A DNA stretch of 64,000 bases from Macrocybe gigantea (Eukaryota; Basidiomycota; Agaricomycetes; Agaricales; Callistosporiaceae). The stretch lies in assembly GCA_011319805.1 (NCBI GenBank), contig SJRY01000050.1, positions 1-64,000 of the forward strand, given 5' to 3'. The notes below the pieces were generated by a model. That model was not told the origin of the DNA, did not search any database, and saw nothing but the letters and a program-made list of their open reading frames with translations. Shown here piece after piece: positions 45,251 to 58,471 of this stretch. The translations under genes were made by a program, and so were the position numbers. Every line of letters begins with the position of its first letter. Within the stretch, counting starts at the first letter, position 1.

Positions 45251-46713
45251 ATGGCGACCGCGACGTTGACCCCCGAGGCGACGCTCAGAGAATCACTCGA
45301 AGAGCACAATGAAACTTTCGAGTCGCTGCTCAGGCTCATTCCCGCAAAGTACTACCTCGTACAAGACCAAACCGACGACCAGGTGCGCGATTGTAAAATC
45401 AAGCAGATTCTGCAACGCTCAACACCTTGCAGATTGCGTCGAAATATCAAAAACACAGCAAGAAGCAAAAGGCGCCCAAGCAAGCTATCAAAGAAGCGTC
45501 CAAAAAAGCAAAACGCGAAAAGGTCGGCTACTTTCTTTTCCTCTCCTTTGCACTCCCTCACGCTCATACAACAGCTCGACCCCGCCAACAACAAATCCAT
45601 ACTCGACATCCAAAACGAGGCGCTCGAAAAACAGCAACGAGAAGCCAAAGCCAAAGGAAAACGCAAAGCCGCCGATGTGGAGCCTTTCTCATCCTCGGAC
45701 AATGACGATGACGCCGGGATGGACGTCGACGTCGATATGGGAGACGACGGAGATTCTGAAGGGGAAGAGGACAACTCGGGCGAAGAGCTCGTACCGATGC
45801 CCGTTTCGGGTGGGATCCAAGACCTCCGCGCCAAGCTGCACGCGCACATAGCGGAACTCCGGAAAAAGGGCAAAAAGCCCTCCGCATCTGCGTCTGCCGG
45901 AGACGGGGATTCCCAGGCAAACGACAGGGACGAGCTGCTAGAGGAACGAAGGCGGCAGCGCGCCGCCATGCGCGAGCGGCGCAGAAAGGAGACGAGGGAG
46001 AAGAAGAAGCGCGAAGAGGATATGAAGAAAGGAAAAGAAAGGGAGCAAAACAGAGACAAGGGCAAGATGGCCAAGGTCAGTGCATCTCTAAATATTTTCT
46101 GCGGTAATCAAAGCCCGACGCGCGCCTCTGCTTAGCCTCAACTCTTCGTTGACGACACTCCAAGGCAAAGCGCGACGACAACGAACGTCACTTTTTCTGC
46201 TCTCTCAAGCGCTTCCTCTTCCAAAAAAACGCAGCACCTTCGCACGTCCACAAACCCTCAGCAAGCTCTTGGACAGTTGGCCGCCAGAAAGGAAAAGCTG
46301 GCTTCCTTGCCAGAGGAAAAGCGCAAGGCGGTGGAGGAGAGAGAGAAGTGGGAGAAGGCCGAGGCGAAGTTAGAGGGCGTCAAGATTCGGGACGACGAAA
46401 GTCGATTGAAGAAAGCCGCCAAACGAAAGGAGAAGGAGAAGACGAAGAGCAAGAAGGAATGGTATGTCCTTGGCCTTGTTATCTCTGCCGGTATGACCCA
46501 CTCGTTACGCCGCTCACTTACAGGGATACGCGTAAGGAGCAAGTCGTGGCTGCTATGGCGGCAAAGCAGAAAAAGAGAGCAGACAACATTGCTACGCGCA
46601 ATGAACGAAGAAAAGAAAAGGGCAAGAAAGGTAAACCAAAAGCCAGACCCGGTTTTGAAGGCAAAGCTTTTGGAAAAGCCAAGGTCAAGTCAAAACAATC
46701 CAAGACGAAATAA
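45251..46713 (+). CDS. RRP14: Surfeit locus protein 6 / Rrp14-like ribosome biogenesis factor
   Basis: A nucleolar protein needed for pre-rRNA processing and 60S/40S assembly. ATG 45251 (MATATLTPEATLRESLEEHN), then LLRLIPAKYYL, typical of the Rrp14 N-terminal region. Exon 2 encodes KYQKHSKKQKAPKQAIKEAS; exon 3 a Lys/Glu/Asp-rich linker with LRAKLHAHIAELRKK (SURF6 domain start) and RRRQRAAMRERRRKETREKK. The C-terminal exon gives KREKLASLPEEK-like helices and ends KAKVKSKQSKTK at TAA 46713. Introns near 45382-45432, 45522-45574, 46075-46137 and 46463-46524 join in frame. Highly basic, as the family requires. Shares its promoter with PTPA. Confidence 0.88.
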
Positions 46714-46905
46714 CTGGATACCATATACCTTAACGCATCCATCACCGACAAAACATACTTGCCAAGTGCTAGTATTATGACCGTATTTTTACAACTCATC
46801 TGATAGTCGGCGTCATATCTTAACAAACCATTATCCTTCCAATGCATGGCGACTCCTCCATACGACGGGAATTTACCAAATAAGTTGGCCGCTAGGAATC
46901 GACGG

Positions 46906-48153
<1,248 letters not shown>

Positions 48154-48367
48154 TCTGGGCAGCTTTGGGTCGTAGTGGTTCGCGATAGAGGTTGAAAGGA
48201 CATGGATCGCTGCGCGGTTTCACATCGAAAGATTGATGACGTCACTGAACTCCGAAGCAGATTATCAATGAGCGGGATGCATTTCGAAAACAGTTTGGTC
48301 TATCCAAACAACAACACTTGTCCGTAAGATAATAATAATAACCGAGGATAGCGTGTACGCGGCCCAA

Positions 48368-49864
48368 TTATTGTCCATCTCGCATAGAAATGATGGCATC
48401 GTTGACCGGCTGCCAGTTATGATGCGTTTCAACACTAGATACCGACGTGAGGTTAGGAAAGATGTTGTTGAGATAGTTGGCCATCACAGTAGACATGTCG
48501 CACTCGACGGCTCCATGGAGCTCCAAGGTCTCTAAAGGATGACATGGGATGATGAAACCGAACGCAGAACGCGGCGACGATCTAGCATCGACCGACATTC
48601 TAAGCGACCTAAGACACGGGGAATGACGCGCAAACGACGACAAAGACGCGACGCTGGGTCTTTCGCACTCCACATCTACAAGGGGCAACCAGAGTTCTTC
48701 AACACGCGGAAGTGATGTAGCTATCTGCTGCACATTTCCATCCGTGAAGCCGGAGAAGCGAGGGAAATTGTCAAATCGGAGGACGCGTAGGGACCGAAAA
48801 TGAAAGAATGGCTGCATGAATACGATCAGTCGCATCTTGTATTGCGTGAGCTGGGTATGATGGTTGATGCTGATGCTCTCCAGGGACACTTTCCAGTTCC
48901 CCGACTTGAGCAGGTCAAGATAATCTAGCCACTCTCGTCCGGTCGCCTCGTCGAATGGCAGGATATCGAGCTCCAGCGTCCTGATATGATTGTCGAAAGA
49001 CTCGGTGAGCTGATGGATGTGGCTAAGATTTCCGCGTATCTTCAATCTACGAAGAGCAGGAAAAGCATAAACGGCTTCATCGGACAACAAGTAGACGAAG
49101 GGTATCCCTATCGACAATTCGGCCAGTCGCGGAAGAAGGGCGAGACGATACATCAGCGGTGGTTGGGGTGCATCCAGGGTTTCAAAAAAGTATTCCGAGA
49201 ACATAGAATCCGAAATGTGAAGAAGGGAAAGTTCGTTGGCTTGCACAAGAGCGAGCAATAAATGAAGCAATAATAGGATTATTGCAATCCGAGCGTCCTC
49301 GAAGGTAAACTTTCGTGATCGAGGGACTGATCAGAAATGCAGTCCAGCGTTGTGCGCCGAAGACGTCCATGAAAGAACTTGCAGGTTCGGTAGCGCCGGA
49401 GTGGCACGGAAATGGGACAGACGGTCGAAAAAAGAGTGAGGCGTCCTTGGGCCGGTCTCGACATAGATAAAGGACCGGACTCTGCGCGCATAGATGTCGT
49501 ACGTGTGCCACTCATGTTCCTCGGGCCGCCATGTGAGCACCTGTTATCGACATCGACACCCAGTCAATACGCGATTCCTTGCAAGCAAGAAGGCTCGGGG
49601 ACTTACGTATGTGCCCCGAATGACCGCAAAGAACGGCAGCAGCTTTAGAAGCGGGAGGAAAGATTCCAGAACGCGCCACAGCTCATCCAGAGCGGGCGCA
49701 GAGAACGCCTTGCACGTCAGAGCCATACACAGCAGGCTTCGCCGGTTAGTTGCGCGCGAGTGCCGTGAGGCGATCGATGGGTCATATTCGTCGGTGTCTT
49801 CGACGTACGAAGTGATATTCCGGAGCAGTTTGTCGTTGCTCAAGACCGCCGAACGCGCATCCAT
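48368..49864 (-). CDS. F-box/LRR-type protein, copy 3
   Basis: ATG 49864 (MDARSAVLSNDKLLRNITSY) opens an F-box exon with LLCMALTCKAFSAPALDELW and LLKLLPFFAVIRGTY. An intron (about 49545-49605) follows, then EEHEWHTYDIYARRVRSF and the long LRR-like exon to 48368. The exon shows repeated Leu-rich strands, such as LRRLKIRGNLSHIHQL, LRVLRFDNFPRF and LETLELHGAVE. Two frame changes occur, near 49338 and 49290, each repaired by one base. More complete than the copies at 6 and 30 kb and clearly a distinct paralogue. Role by family: SCF ubiquitin-ligase adaptor. Confidence 0.7.
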
Positions 49865-50628
49865 GTCCCCGGTCGACAGATTCAGGTCCTGGGCATGACA
49901 TCGCCCACATTGATGCTTTAAAGAAAGGTGATTTGTTTACAGACCCTATAAACACAAACAACCTTTGAAAAAAGAAAAAGCCACTCGCGTTTCTTTGTTT
50001 CCTCTGAACATGTTTTCCACTGAACGAGCTGTAATGCTAGTTGCTTTTTGATAAGTTAGCTTGATACTGCCCATTGCCTAGCAGCGCAGGTGTTAGAATA
50101 TAGTCCAACTGTAGGATGCGAGCATCGAGCAGATTCGCCTGTGCTCGCATCCTACAGCAAGACCGCCATCCTATTTGACAATCATGCTTCTGCGCTAAGT
50201 CTGGGCGAGTCTTCATCAGTTTAAATGACCGTTGTTTTGACCTGGCTCACAGAATCCTCTGCAGCGTGGAGTTTGGAGCCCGACTACAGTATACCACTCG
50301 CAAGATTCAAATATTCCTCGAATCACTAATACTGATATCGAACACCCCACAGACATACCGAAATTATGCTTCCAGCCCTTCAGTATTTCCTCAAGAGACT
50401 GACGACATAAGTTGGACTGCTATTCGATCGAGTACGCAACAACAATTTTTTTTTGGTTTTTTCATATATATCGGACGGTAACGAGCGACTCTTCAAACAA
50501 ATCCTTTGTAAACGGACAACAGTTGAGATCTGCGCGGATGTGAGCCTTCTAATCGCAAAGCCACTTTGAACACCAGTACTAACCGACTTGCCTCCACAGG
50601 GTAAGGCGCAGGACTGTTCACCAATCAC
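49865..50628. other. Intergenic stretch with a perfect hairpin
   Basis: Promoter of F-box copy 3 and 3' flank of W-repeat copy E. No gene supported. Contains the inverted repeat described separately at 50109-50157 and a T-run at 50447. Confidence 0.4.
50109..50157. repeat. Perfect 16-bp inverted repeat (hairpin)
   Basis: Arms CTGTAGGATGCGAGCA (50109-50124) and its exact reverse complement (50142-50157) flank a 17-base loop. GC is 9 of 16. No T-run follows directly. It could form an RNA or DNA hairpin, or be a pair of tiny inverted termini. Confidence 0.75.
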
Positions 50629-50985
50629 CTAGTCGGCCAACATCTCGTCGGCGCTGGCCTTCCAGGAACGCTGGTTCTTCCATTTTGGCGCAACGAAACC
50701 ATCGGCTGCGTCCTGTTCGCCGAGAAGGTCGTCGACATTGGCCCTCCAGGAGCGCTGGTTCTTCCACTTTGGCGCAACGAACTCGTCACCTGCTGCATCC
50801 TCTCCGCCGAGCAGCTCGTCGACGTTTGCCCTCCAGGAGCGCTGGTTCTTCCATTTGGGCGCGACAAAGTCGCCGGTCTCGACGACTTGGTCCTGCTTCA
50901 CGCGGGCTGCAATCAGTATACGAAGCGCATAGAATGGCGTGGAACGCTCAACCGTGAGCTGGGTGCCCTTGAGTTGTTCTGACAT
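50629..50985 (-). CDS. W-repeat small protein, copy E
   Basis: Exon 1 (50985-50953) encodes MSEQLKGTQLT. The proposed intron is 50952-50893 (GTTGAG to AAGCAG), although the region is also open unspliced. Exon 2 (50892-50629) encodes DQVVETGDFV and three nearly identical repeats: PKWKNQRSWRANVDELLG, PKWKNQRSWRANVDDLLGE and PKWKNQRSWKASADEMLAD, ending at TAG 50629. Linkers GEDAAGDEFVA and EQDAADGFVA are acidic. 98 residues spliced, 118 unspliced; frame intact. The regularity (repeat period about 30 residues) is the clearest view of the unit. TATA-like box about 72 bases upstream. Function unknown. Confidence 0.75.
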   Translation of the reverse strand: MSEQLKGTQLTVERSTPFYALRILIAARVKQDQVVETGDFVAPKWKNQRSWRANVDELLGGEDAAGDEFVAPKWKNQRSWRANVDDLLGEQDAADGFVAPKWKNQRSWKASADEMLAD

Positions 50986-51056
50986 TTCTGATGAGTGCTC
51001 TTGCTGTGAAGATGGTATTGGGCGTTGGTTTTTGGTTACTGCGACTGGGGTCGCCT

Positions 51057-51063
51057 TTTATGC
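51057..51063 (-). promoter_or_regulatory. TATA-like box of W-repeat copy E
   Basis: CATAAAAGG on the minus strand, about 72 bases before the ATG at 50985. Confidence 0.45.
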
Positions 51064-52526
51064 CTTTCCAGAACCCTGATCCCAGGTCGATCATGCAGTA
51101 GTAGATAACTGTCGTGACCGGAGCTGCTAGGGAGCAAAGGTCATCGTTTTTTTCGACGATGCTTTCGTGGCGTCTTCTTTTCGAAACACCGTTGACGCAT
51201 GATTGGATGGCACTGACACGTCTTCAATCAGACTAAAGCTCGTGCTTCTTTCATCCCCCGATTGGAGCCAAAAGACGATTCCTTATTATTTGAGGCAGCT
51301 TCAAGTCTGTTGGCAGATCAACTCAGGATTGTGGAGTTCAGTGGACTCTGCAAGGCGTCCACTTGACGTGAAGACGCGTGAGCTAGAAGCGACGCGGACG
51401 GGACGATGAAAGGGCCAGGATCACGCTTGGATCCGACCTTCCTCCGCCTCCAGACTTGATGGCATATTTTTCTCATCAAGCGACGGGGCATGAATGTTGT
51501 TCATCCCTGACGTTCAAAAGATATGGATAATCTATGTCAACGTCTGCTTTCGGAGTCGCACCCATTCGCCGCCCAGCTGTTAGGGAAGCTGGGATCTTCT
51601 TCAGTTGGGCGTTGGGGCTTGCTGATTACCTCATAGCTGCTTCTGCGCTTCTTCGAAATGGCCAACGCGGTTATCGTGGACCACAGTCGGCGTCAGTCCA
51701 GTTGTGACTGATAGTTTGGCATTCACAAGCGCGATGTCGACCCCTCCGATCAACCCATCTACCGTTCCTCATCGACGAGAAGCACCAACGACGTTACAAT
51801 GCAGGCGGTGGGCTGATTTGCTCGCCATCTCAATCTTCCGATTTCTCGAAGCAACTAGAGTTACATATCGTCATCGCCCATTCCAGTTTACCAGACGAAG
51901 CGAAATGGTTGGCGGCTACGATGGCCTGCTCGACTCCTCGACTGAACCCGAAAACCGACCCCTGCAGATCATGTCTACACGCCTGTAGATGTGGGAGCTT
52001 CTCTGTAGGCGTTCACTTCCTTCGTTTTTCGGCCCGAAAAAGTACTCTGAAGACTATTCCTTGTTGCCAGATTATCAGCACTAACCTTTTGTTTCGACAT
52101 GAGAATAGCATTGTGGTGACCCAGCCTCCCTCTATCGCCACTTATGGTCGCTGAAATTGCACTGTACGCCGCAGCTTCTAGAACACTCTGCCGAACCATG
52201 CGAAAGTGAATTTAAACTTAGCATGAACGTACCAGATGAGTGAGCCTCCACTCGGGATCCTCAAAAGACCAGTACAGACACAAAACAATTGATTCGTATT
52301 CAGACTTGTACAATTGACGACACATGCATACGTTTTTTGTCCCCTTCTTTTCTGGCTTTTTATTCTGCGGACGATAACGAGCGACATTGTTTAGCCAAAC
52401 CTTCGATGGCGAGGAGAGAGCAGAAAAATCTGGAAGGACGCAAACGTCAGAGCTGCTTACACCTCGGAGTTGCTTCTCAAATCAGTACACACCTGCGCAG
52501 CGCAGACGTTCGGATCAGCCGTCGGC
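51064..52526. other. Intergenic stretch
   Basis: Lies between W-repeat copies E and F. I find only short ORFs without family motifs. No repeat or RNA gene recognised. Confidence 0.4.
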
Positions 52527-52948
52527 CTAATCAGCGAGGACCTCATCTGCGTTGGCCCTCCAGGCACGCTGGTTCTTCCATTTCGGCTTGAGCGCGTCAG
52601 CGTCTTCCTGTTCACCAAGGACTTCGTCGGCGTTCTGCCTCCACGGCCGATTGGACTTCCATTTCGGCTTGCCGAGCTCATCGAGGTCATCCTGCTCGCC
52701 GAGCAGCTCATCGGCATTGCGCCTCCAGAAGAGGCGAGGAGGCCATCTAGGCCTGCCAGCTTCGTCCGTCTCCGCTGGGCCTTGGCCCTCGTCGGCGAGA
52801 GCCTCGTCAGCTCCCAACCTCCAAGGGCGGGGAGTCTTCCATCTCGGCTTCAGTTCGTCTTCCTGTTACACAGACATCGTTAGCCTCTGACAAAGGAGAA
52901 AAAGACTGGGCACTCAACGGTCTGTTCTTGCCTCTGTGTTTCGGACAT
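52527..52948 (-). CDS. W-repeat small protein, copy F
   Basis: Exon 1 (52948-52919) encodes MSETQRQEQT; intron 52918-52863 (GTTGAG to TAACAG). Exon 2 (52862-52527, exactly 112 codons) is open and holds four repeats: PRWKTPRPWRLGADEALADE, PRWPPRLFWRRNADELLGEQ, PKWKSNRPWRQNADEVLGEQ and PKWKNQRAWRANADEVLAD, then TAG. Acidic linkers such as EDADAL and DDLDELG lie between. Total 121 residues, no Cys, no signal peptide. No correction is needed. The last repeat is almost identical to the repeats of copy E. Its TATA box lies about 70 bases upstream. Confidence 0.78.
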
Positions 52949-53016
52949 GTCTGGTGGTGTTCTCTTGTCTGAAGGATGCGGTTTTCGACTGCAGTTCGAC
53001 AACAACCAACCTCTCT

Positions 53017-53023
53017 TTTATAT
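53017..53023 (-). promoter_or_regulatory. TATA box of W-repeat copy F
   Basis: TATAAAAGAG on the minus strand, about 70 bases before the ATG at 52948. Confidence 0.5.
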
Positions 53024-53134
53024 TCTTCCAAGGCTCTCCATCAGGCATCAATGCACTCCGATGATTCGTCATGTTTTTGCCCAATGGATCACCTGCGTTC
53101 CATGACGAATGTCCCCCTCGTCGGAAACACGATT

Positions 53135-53876
53135 CTAGTTCTCCGACTTCAAAACGCCGTCGAGAAATGAATGAATAGATTCACACATTTTTTCAACAGC
53201 TGACCAGTCAATTCTTCCCTTCCATGAAAATTCGACGCTGAATCTCCACCTTGCATTGGTCGTAAACCGACCCTTGTTTTCCAGAAGAAAAATCAGGCGT
53301 TCGCATCGCTCCCTTTCGAAGGCACTCCTTAACCAACCTATCAATGTCCGGCGTCTTGTGATAATTTAAGGGCTTCCATTCAACGTGTCTGGGCAATGAT
53401 CGTGTCCGATGTCGACAAGTTGATACGTGTTTGCAGACGTCCAGTACCATAAGCGATCAAGAGTAGCAGCCGCGTAAGCAGTGAGAATACCATTTCTCCT
53501 CTGTAAATGTTCACTAACGTCTCCTCGAAGAATGTACATGGCGACCTCCATTTAGAGGAAGTGTCAACCCACGAACGTTCTCGGGTGGAGTGGTATAGGT
53601 TGATGCGACGCAGATGCCCCCCCGCATTCAGCGACTCTGTTGTGCTTTGGCATATTTCACCATTACCGACTCTTCACATGCCATCAGGTGATCGAAAACC
53701 CATTTGCAATGTGCTTGTGAAATGGGTGAGCTCTTCCATGCTGTCTGTCTTGAAGGGTCGATCAGGTTCAGATTCGTCTTCTTGTTCGTTTCTTCCCCGT
53801 TAACTGATAATCGGATAATCGGCAGCTCCGCCATGATAGACCACGGCTTGTGTTGCAATGGAACGACATGACGCAA
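53135..53876 (-). pseudogene. Unrecognised coding remnant
   Basis: Separate minus-strand frames look protein-like: IRLSVNGEETNKKTNLNLID and CKWVFDHLMACEESVM (53628-53800), MEVAMYILRGDVSEHLQRRN (53500-53551), VEWKPLNYHKTPDIDRLVKE (about 53330-53390) and WSAVEKMCESIHSFLDG (about 53150-53200). They follow in order but in different frames, with stops between. I cannot name the family. Either a gene with short introns and errors or a relic. Confidence 0.3.
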
Positions 53877-54719
53877 GCCGCAGACTTTGAAGAACTTGCG
53901 AAGCCAAACATCGCATCTGTCTCAATTTCGTCGTTTCACGCGAATTTCTGAATGCCATCTCAAACTGACGACCGTAGATGGTAAGATTGTCTCATCAGGA
54001 ATTGCGAGTTTCGGAGAGATTCAATCTGCGAGTTACAGCTTCTGACGTTATGTACTCTCCGCAACCTTCGTTGCTCACCTTTGAATGCCCGGAAACGTGC
54101 GACTTTCGGGTGCCACCACCTCATTGCGCCGCCCAAACAGGCATGGTCATATGAGGGATTTCTGCTCTTCTCTCTCGAAGTAATTCCAACTATGCAGAAA
54201 AGTTGATTCTTGATGAAAAGGTAATCGTAAGAGATTCTTTTTATGGAGAAGTTCGCTGTCTTCACCTAAAGCTTCGGGAGGGTACGCACGCATTTCGGGA
54301 TTCATCAAAACTACCTAGTCGGAGATGATTCCTCAGCGGCGTGGTTCTATCCCTTCGATTCAGAATCTCTGTGCGTGAACGTCCTCCCATTGCGCCATTA
54401 CAGGTGAGTAGTAATCATTAATAGTGTTTGATGCTTTCACGGCAGTCCGCTGCATTGGCAGCTCGAACGCTATGGGCATGATGAAGACTCGCGGTTGTTC
54501 TGAAAAAAAAAATCCACAGATATTCGAAAATTGAAACCAAAACGCTTTTTAACAGCACTTTCGTCAATCGAAAATACGAAAGCCATATATGGGAGTAGAG
54601 ACGTGCAGCTCAGAAAAAGATGTGACTAGATTCCAGCCAGCCGTCGCATGGACCTGAATTCCTCCGCGACAGGGCGCACGACATCAGAGCACCTCGGCAA
54701 GGAGTGCGCCAAGCACAGC

Positions 54720-54986
54720 ACCACCATTCCAACCGGGGTACATGAGTGTCCTCGGTGTGCTCTTTCAGAATATCATCGGCCATATCGACCCAGGAGAATG
54801 TACGAGAGGGCCAAGGGAAAACGAGAGCGTCGGCGGCTTATTCATTCAGCACATCATCAGATCGAATAATCCGGTTAAAGTGGGCTTGGTGTTGCTCTAT
54901 TCAGCCAACATCTTAGCATTTTCGATTCGGAAGAAAAAAGAACGCGACTCAACGGTGACCTCATTGACTTGGGCTTGTTGGGACAT
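54720..54986 (-). pseudogene. W-repeat small protein, copy G (degenerate)
   Basis: Exon 1 (54986-54954) is intact: MSQQAQVNEVT, directly followed by GTTGAGT as in the other copies. The expected second exon contains only worn repeats: FNRIIRSDDVLNE, then a TAA, then FPWPSRTFSWVDMADDILKE. The W and A-D-x-L positions are partly kept. A TATA-like TTTAAAAA lies about 55 bases upstream (55038-55044). Probably a dead copy. Confidence 0.5.
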
Positions 54987-56997
54987 TGCGGAGATCTCGA
55001 CGTTCACTTATTTGTGGTAGGGGGCTGTGGACCTGGCTTTTTAAAGCATTTCGATAGGCGCGGCTCTTCTATCGACACTGTGTCATGCGCAGGCGCACAT
55101 CCTTTGTAGAAAATCATAGACAACCTTGTTACATACCTGTTATCTACGAAGACTTTTTATACATGTTCGCAGACCATTTTCCTAGCTACGAAACGTGTAC
55201 CGTACTCTAACGTATCAATGATATATTTGTATGTAGAATGTCGGGCACAGCCAAGACGTCGGTATCTACATCAAGAACACGAACCTCAGGACATAAGCCC
55301 CTTTTGCCACAAGTCGGGCACCGTTAAGCTGGAGATGCGCTCGCCAACGGAAAGGGCAACCCAAAGAATCTCATGTCCGACCAGTCCTTGAACGGGGTTG
55401 GTACCGTCCTAGGACTGTCGGATCTTCTGGCCATTAGCCCATATGTCATCGTAGGTGCTGTAATCGGCTCCAGTGGCTATAGAACATTACCGCGAGGCAA
55501 GCCTCGAGGTGGCTACCTCATGCAACTTTCTTATCAGTCGAGTTTTCATTTTCTCCCCGTTTAGCAGAATCAAAAGTTCACAAGCAACCCATTGAATCAT
55601 AGTGAGACAATCGGAAAAGAAAATGGCGCCTAACCCGCCATTTGCTTCCGAATGTCGCTACCTCCATTTAACGACGGGCTGTGAAAGATGTCGCGACGTC
55701 GAGAGAATTTGACGTGATTGAGCTTACAGTCATAGATACCCTAGTTGGCACCGTATTCCCCGTTGAATATGGCGCAATGCTCGTTGATTTTCCCGTGAGC
55801 CGGTGCGGTGCCTGCGACTGTGTAGCGCCTGCCATCATGCCACCAAGACAGCCGCGTTTTCGCTCTTCCAGCGCCGCTCGCACAGGCGTTCACGAGACTT
55901 TCATTCTCTTGCAAATTAATCCGGTGCTTGCGCGGCTAAGTCGATCTAGGCCTGCAATTGATATTGCATATTTGTGATTCCAGTGACGATATACACTAAG
56001 AAAGGATGTGATTAAGAGCAATACTGTACACGCTCTGACAACCGTCCTTCCTTGTTAAGTCCTAAGCCACAGCTTATTCATGTACTTCGATAACGAGGAA
56101 ACGTAAAGCCTTGGCTAGCCTATTGTCAATGTCGTTTTAAGTATCTTCGAGCTTGAAGATTTAACGGAGAAGAAAAAGTTACCCATTGTCTATCCTGATT
56201 CGTATTGGAATGAATGTGTTGTGCGCATATATATAAAAGGGATTTGGAGATACAAGGGACGTACGTGATCGCACTGCAATCTACGCATTCAATGCGCTTG
56301 TCAGTAATCCATCTTCAGGGCGCAGCGAAGACGTCGCTTCATTCAAACAAGAAATCATGAATGATGACTGAATCTGGATCCTCTATACCAGCATCTCCAT
56401 CTCAGTTCAATTACTACAGGGAAACATTCGAGTGAGGAATTCAAAAGATCGAGGTCTCCCGATAGCGAGGTTTATGCGACAGCCACAGGAAGAGCCAAAT
56501 GCTAGTCAGCTTTGTGGGCTTTCGGCGCAAAAGACATATTCTTCGTTGTAGTCTTCCCCTAGCCATAATCAAGGCGACGACGATGAATAGAATGAGCATT
56601 TATCGGGTGCAAAACTCCGTAGTGAAGGGAATCAGAAGGACATGTCGCGGACACGTGATTTTCTCCCCAACTGCTTTCCGACAAGGACAGTGAGTGACTG
56701 TGCAGACAGCGACCTAGCAGCGCAGTGACTGACCAAACAGACAACAAGGATGTCATGCAACATTAATCTAACAGGTCATAAGCGTGGTATTGCGAAAGAA
56801 AAAAAAAGAAAAAATGAGTGAAAAAATGACAAAGAGAGTGAAAACATGTTCAACAGTCCCGTGCTCGTGCAATTTTTTCCACCTTGCCGTGACGCCATAA
56901 CATATCAACTCAAAGCCTCAAGGCCTCGACACCAGCCCAAAGCGAATCGTCGATGGTCGCGAATGGACGTGCAGCTCTGCGTACATTGTCCAAGTTT
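54987..56997. other. Gene-poor stretch
   Basis: Two kilobases with only short unsupported ORFs. Purine runs at 56795-56850. TATATATAAAAGG occurs at 56227-56240, which could be a TATA box, but no gene was found downstream on the plus strand. Confidence 0.4.
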
Positions 56998-57349
56998 CTA
57001 ATTCGAAGACTCGGTCTCCAGGGGCGCGACCTGCTCCTCGAGCCAGGTCCACAACTCCTTTCCGAGCTGAGGGTTGAGCGCGTCCGGGCCGAGCTGGCCT
57101 TTACGCGCCCAGGGTATAAAGAACTAGAGCAAACCATGCGTTTTGAGACATCGTCGCGAGGCGGCAAATTTCGAGAGAGAGCGTGACGTACCTGACCGTT
57201 GAAGTTTTTACCGTCAGGATGCGTCGCGGCGTAAAGCGGGGTCAGAGCGCCAAATGGAACAGGTTTGGTGATGATTTTCTATGACCAGCAAGATGCCGAC
57301 AGTCAGCACGAATGCACACATGATCCAAATAGATGTACGAGTAAAAAGG

Positions 57350-57381
<32 letters not shown>

Positions 57382-58471
57382 TTGGATGAGCTTCATGACG
57401 GGATTAGTGATGTGTCTGTAGAGGTCCGTCTCCAGCGAGCCCGGGTTAAGGGACGTGGAGACGACGTTCTGCTCGCCGTAGCGCCTCGCTAGCTCCTGCG
57501 CGACGATGACGTTGCCAAACTTGCTCTGGAGGTAGAGCCCGTTCTGTCCCAACTTGACGCGCGCCGGGCCGTCCTTGAACGTGTCAAAGCGCAGCGTGCC
57601 CTTCATGAGCGCGCCCGTGGAGGCCACGTTGACGATCCGCGTGTGCTTCTCGGGCGAGGACTGCGCGGTGGAGACGAGGAGCGGCAGCAGCTTTTTCGTA
57701 AAGTACCACGGGCCTGGCGGGAATGCAAACGACGAAGAAGTGCTGAGCGTTCATTGCGACACGTGAGTGCGAGGTTACACACCGAGGACATTTGTTCCAA
57801 ACTGCAAATCGTATCCTGGCGCGAGTCAACGTCAGATGTCTCTCGCGGTGAGTGTGGAAACTCGTGCTCACCATCTTTTGTCAGCTGTTCGATAGGCGGC
57901 ATCATAACTCCTCTAGGAAAAACCGCCGTTTGAGAACATTTCCGGTCGTGCCGGGCAATACACAGTTACTTACGCGTTGTTGATAAGGACGTGGAGCTCC
58001 TTCTCCTGCCTGAAACGAGTTGCGACGCGTCAATTCCAAAAAACACAGTGCTGAAAAAGCGAAAAGAAAAAAAACGGCACCCACGCTGTAAAGGTCTCTG
58101 CGGCCTGCTTGACGGACTTTAGGTCCGAAAGGTCGACCTGCAGGAAGCGTGCTTCATGTTTGGTGAGGGCCTTGAGTTCCTCGATGGCCTTGTCCGCCTT
58201 TGCCTTGTCGCGCGAGGCGATGTAGACCGTCGCTTCGTGGTTCAACAACGCCTGGCACGTCCGCAGTCAGTTCAACGGAAAAAAAAAAAAAAAAGAAAAA
58301 CGATTTATTCAAAAAAAGAGAAAGTCGACGCACCTTTGTGATTTCCTTACCTACGCCGCTGTTGCCACCGGTGACGATGATGACCTTGCCCTTGAGGTCG
58401 GGAATGTCGTCGACGCTGTAGGTCGGGGCTGGGGGGAAGAGCTCGCGATACATCGACCAAGCGCTGCCCAT
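56998..58471 (-). CDS. Short-chain dehydrogenase/reductase, retinol-dehydrogenase/WWOX-like
   Basis: ATG 58471 ([16 protein letters not shown]). Motifs: [15 protein letters not shown] coenzyme loop (about 58345-58400), [60 protein letters not shown] (catalytic Ser about 57625), and YLQSK (Tyr-x3-Lys, about 57520). Then [30 protein letters not shown] and a C-terminal exon with [16 protein letters not shown] to TAG 56998. At least six introns; the one after LIQ contains a 24-base A/T homopolymer (57350-57373). About 330 residues, complete, frame intact. NAD(P)-dependent oxidoreductase; lipophilic alcohols or ketones are plausible substrates. Lies next to a P450. Confidence 0.88.

Noticed and set aside
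45352..46074. 240-residue minus-strand Ser-rich ORF
   Set aside because: Antisense to the Lys/Glu-rich RRP14 exon.
57350..57373. 24-base A run as a retroelement poly-A tail
   Set aside because: It lies inside an SDR intron and no element body or target duplication was seen next to it.
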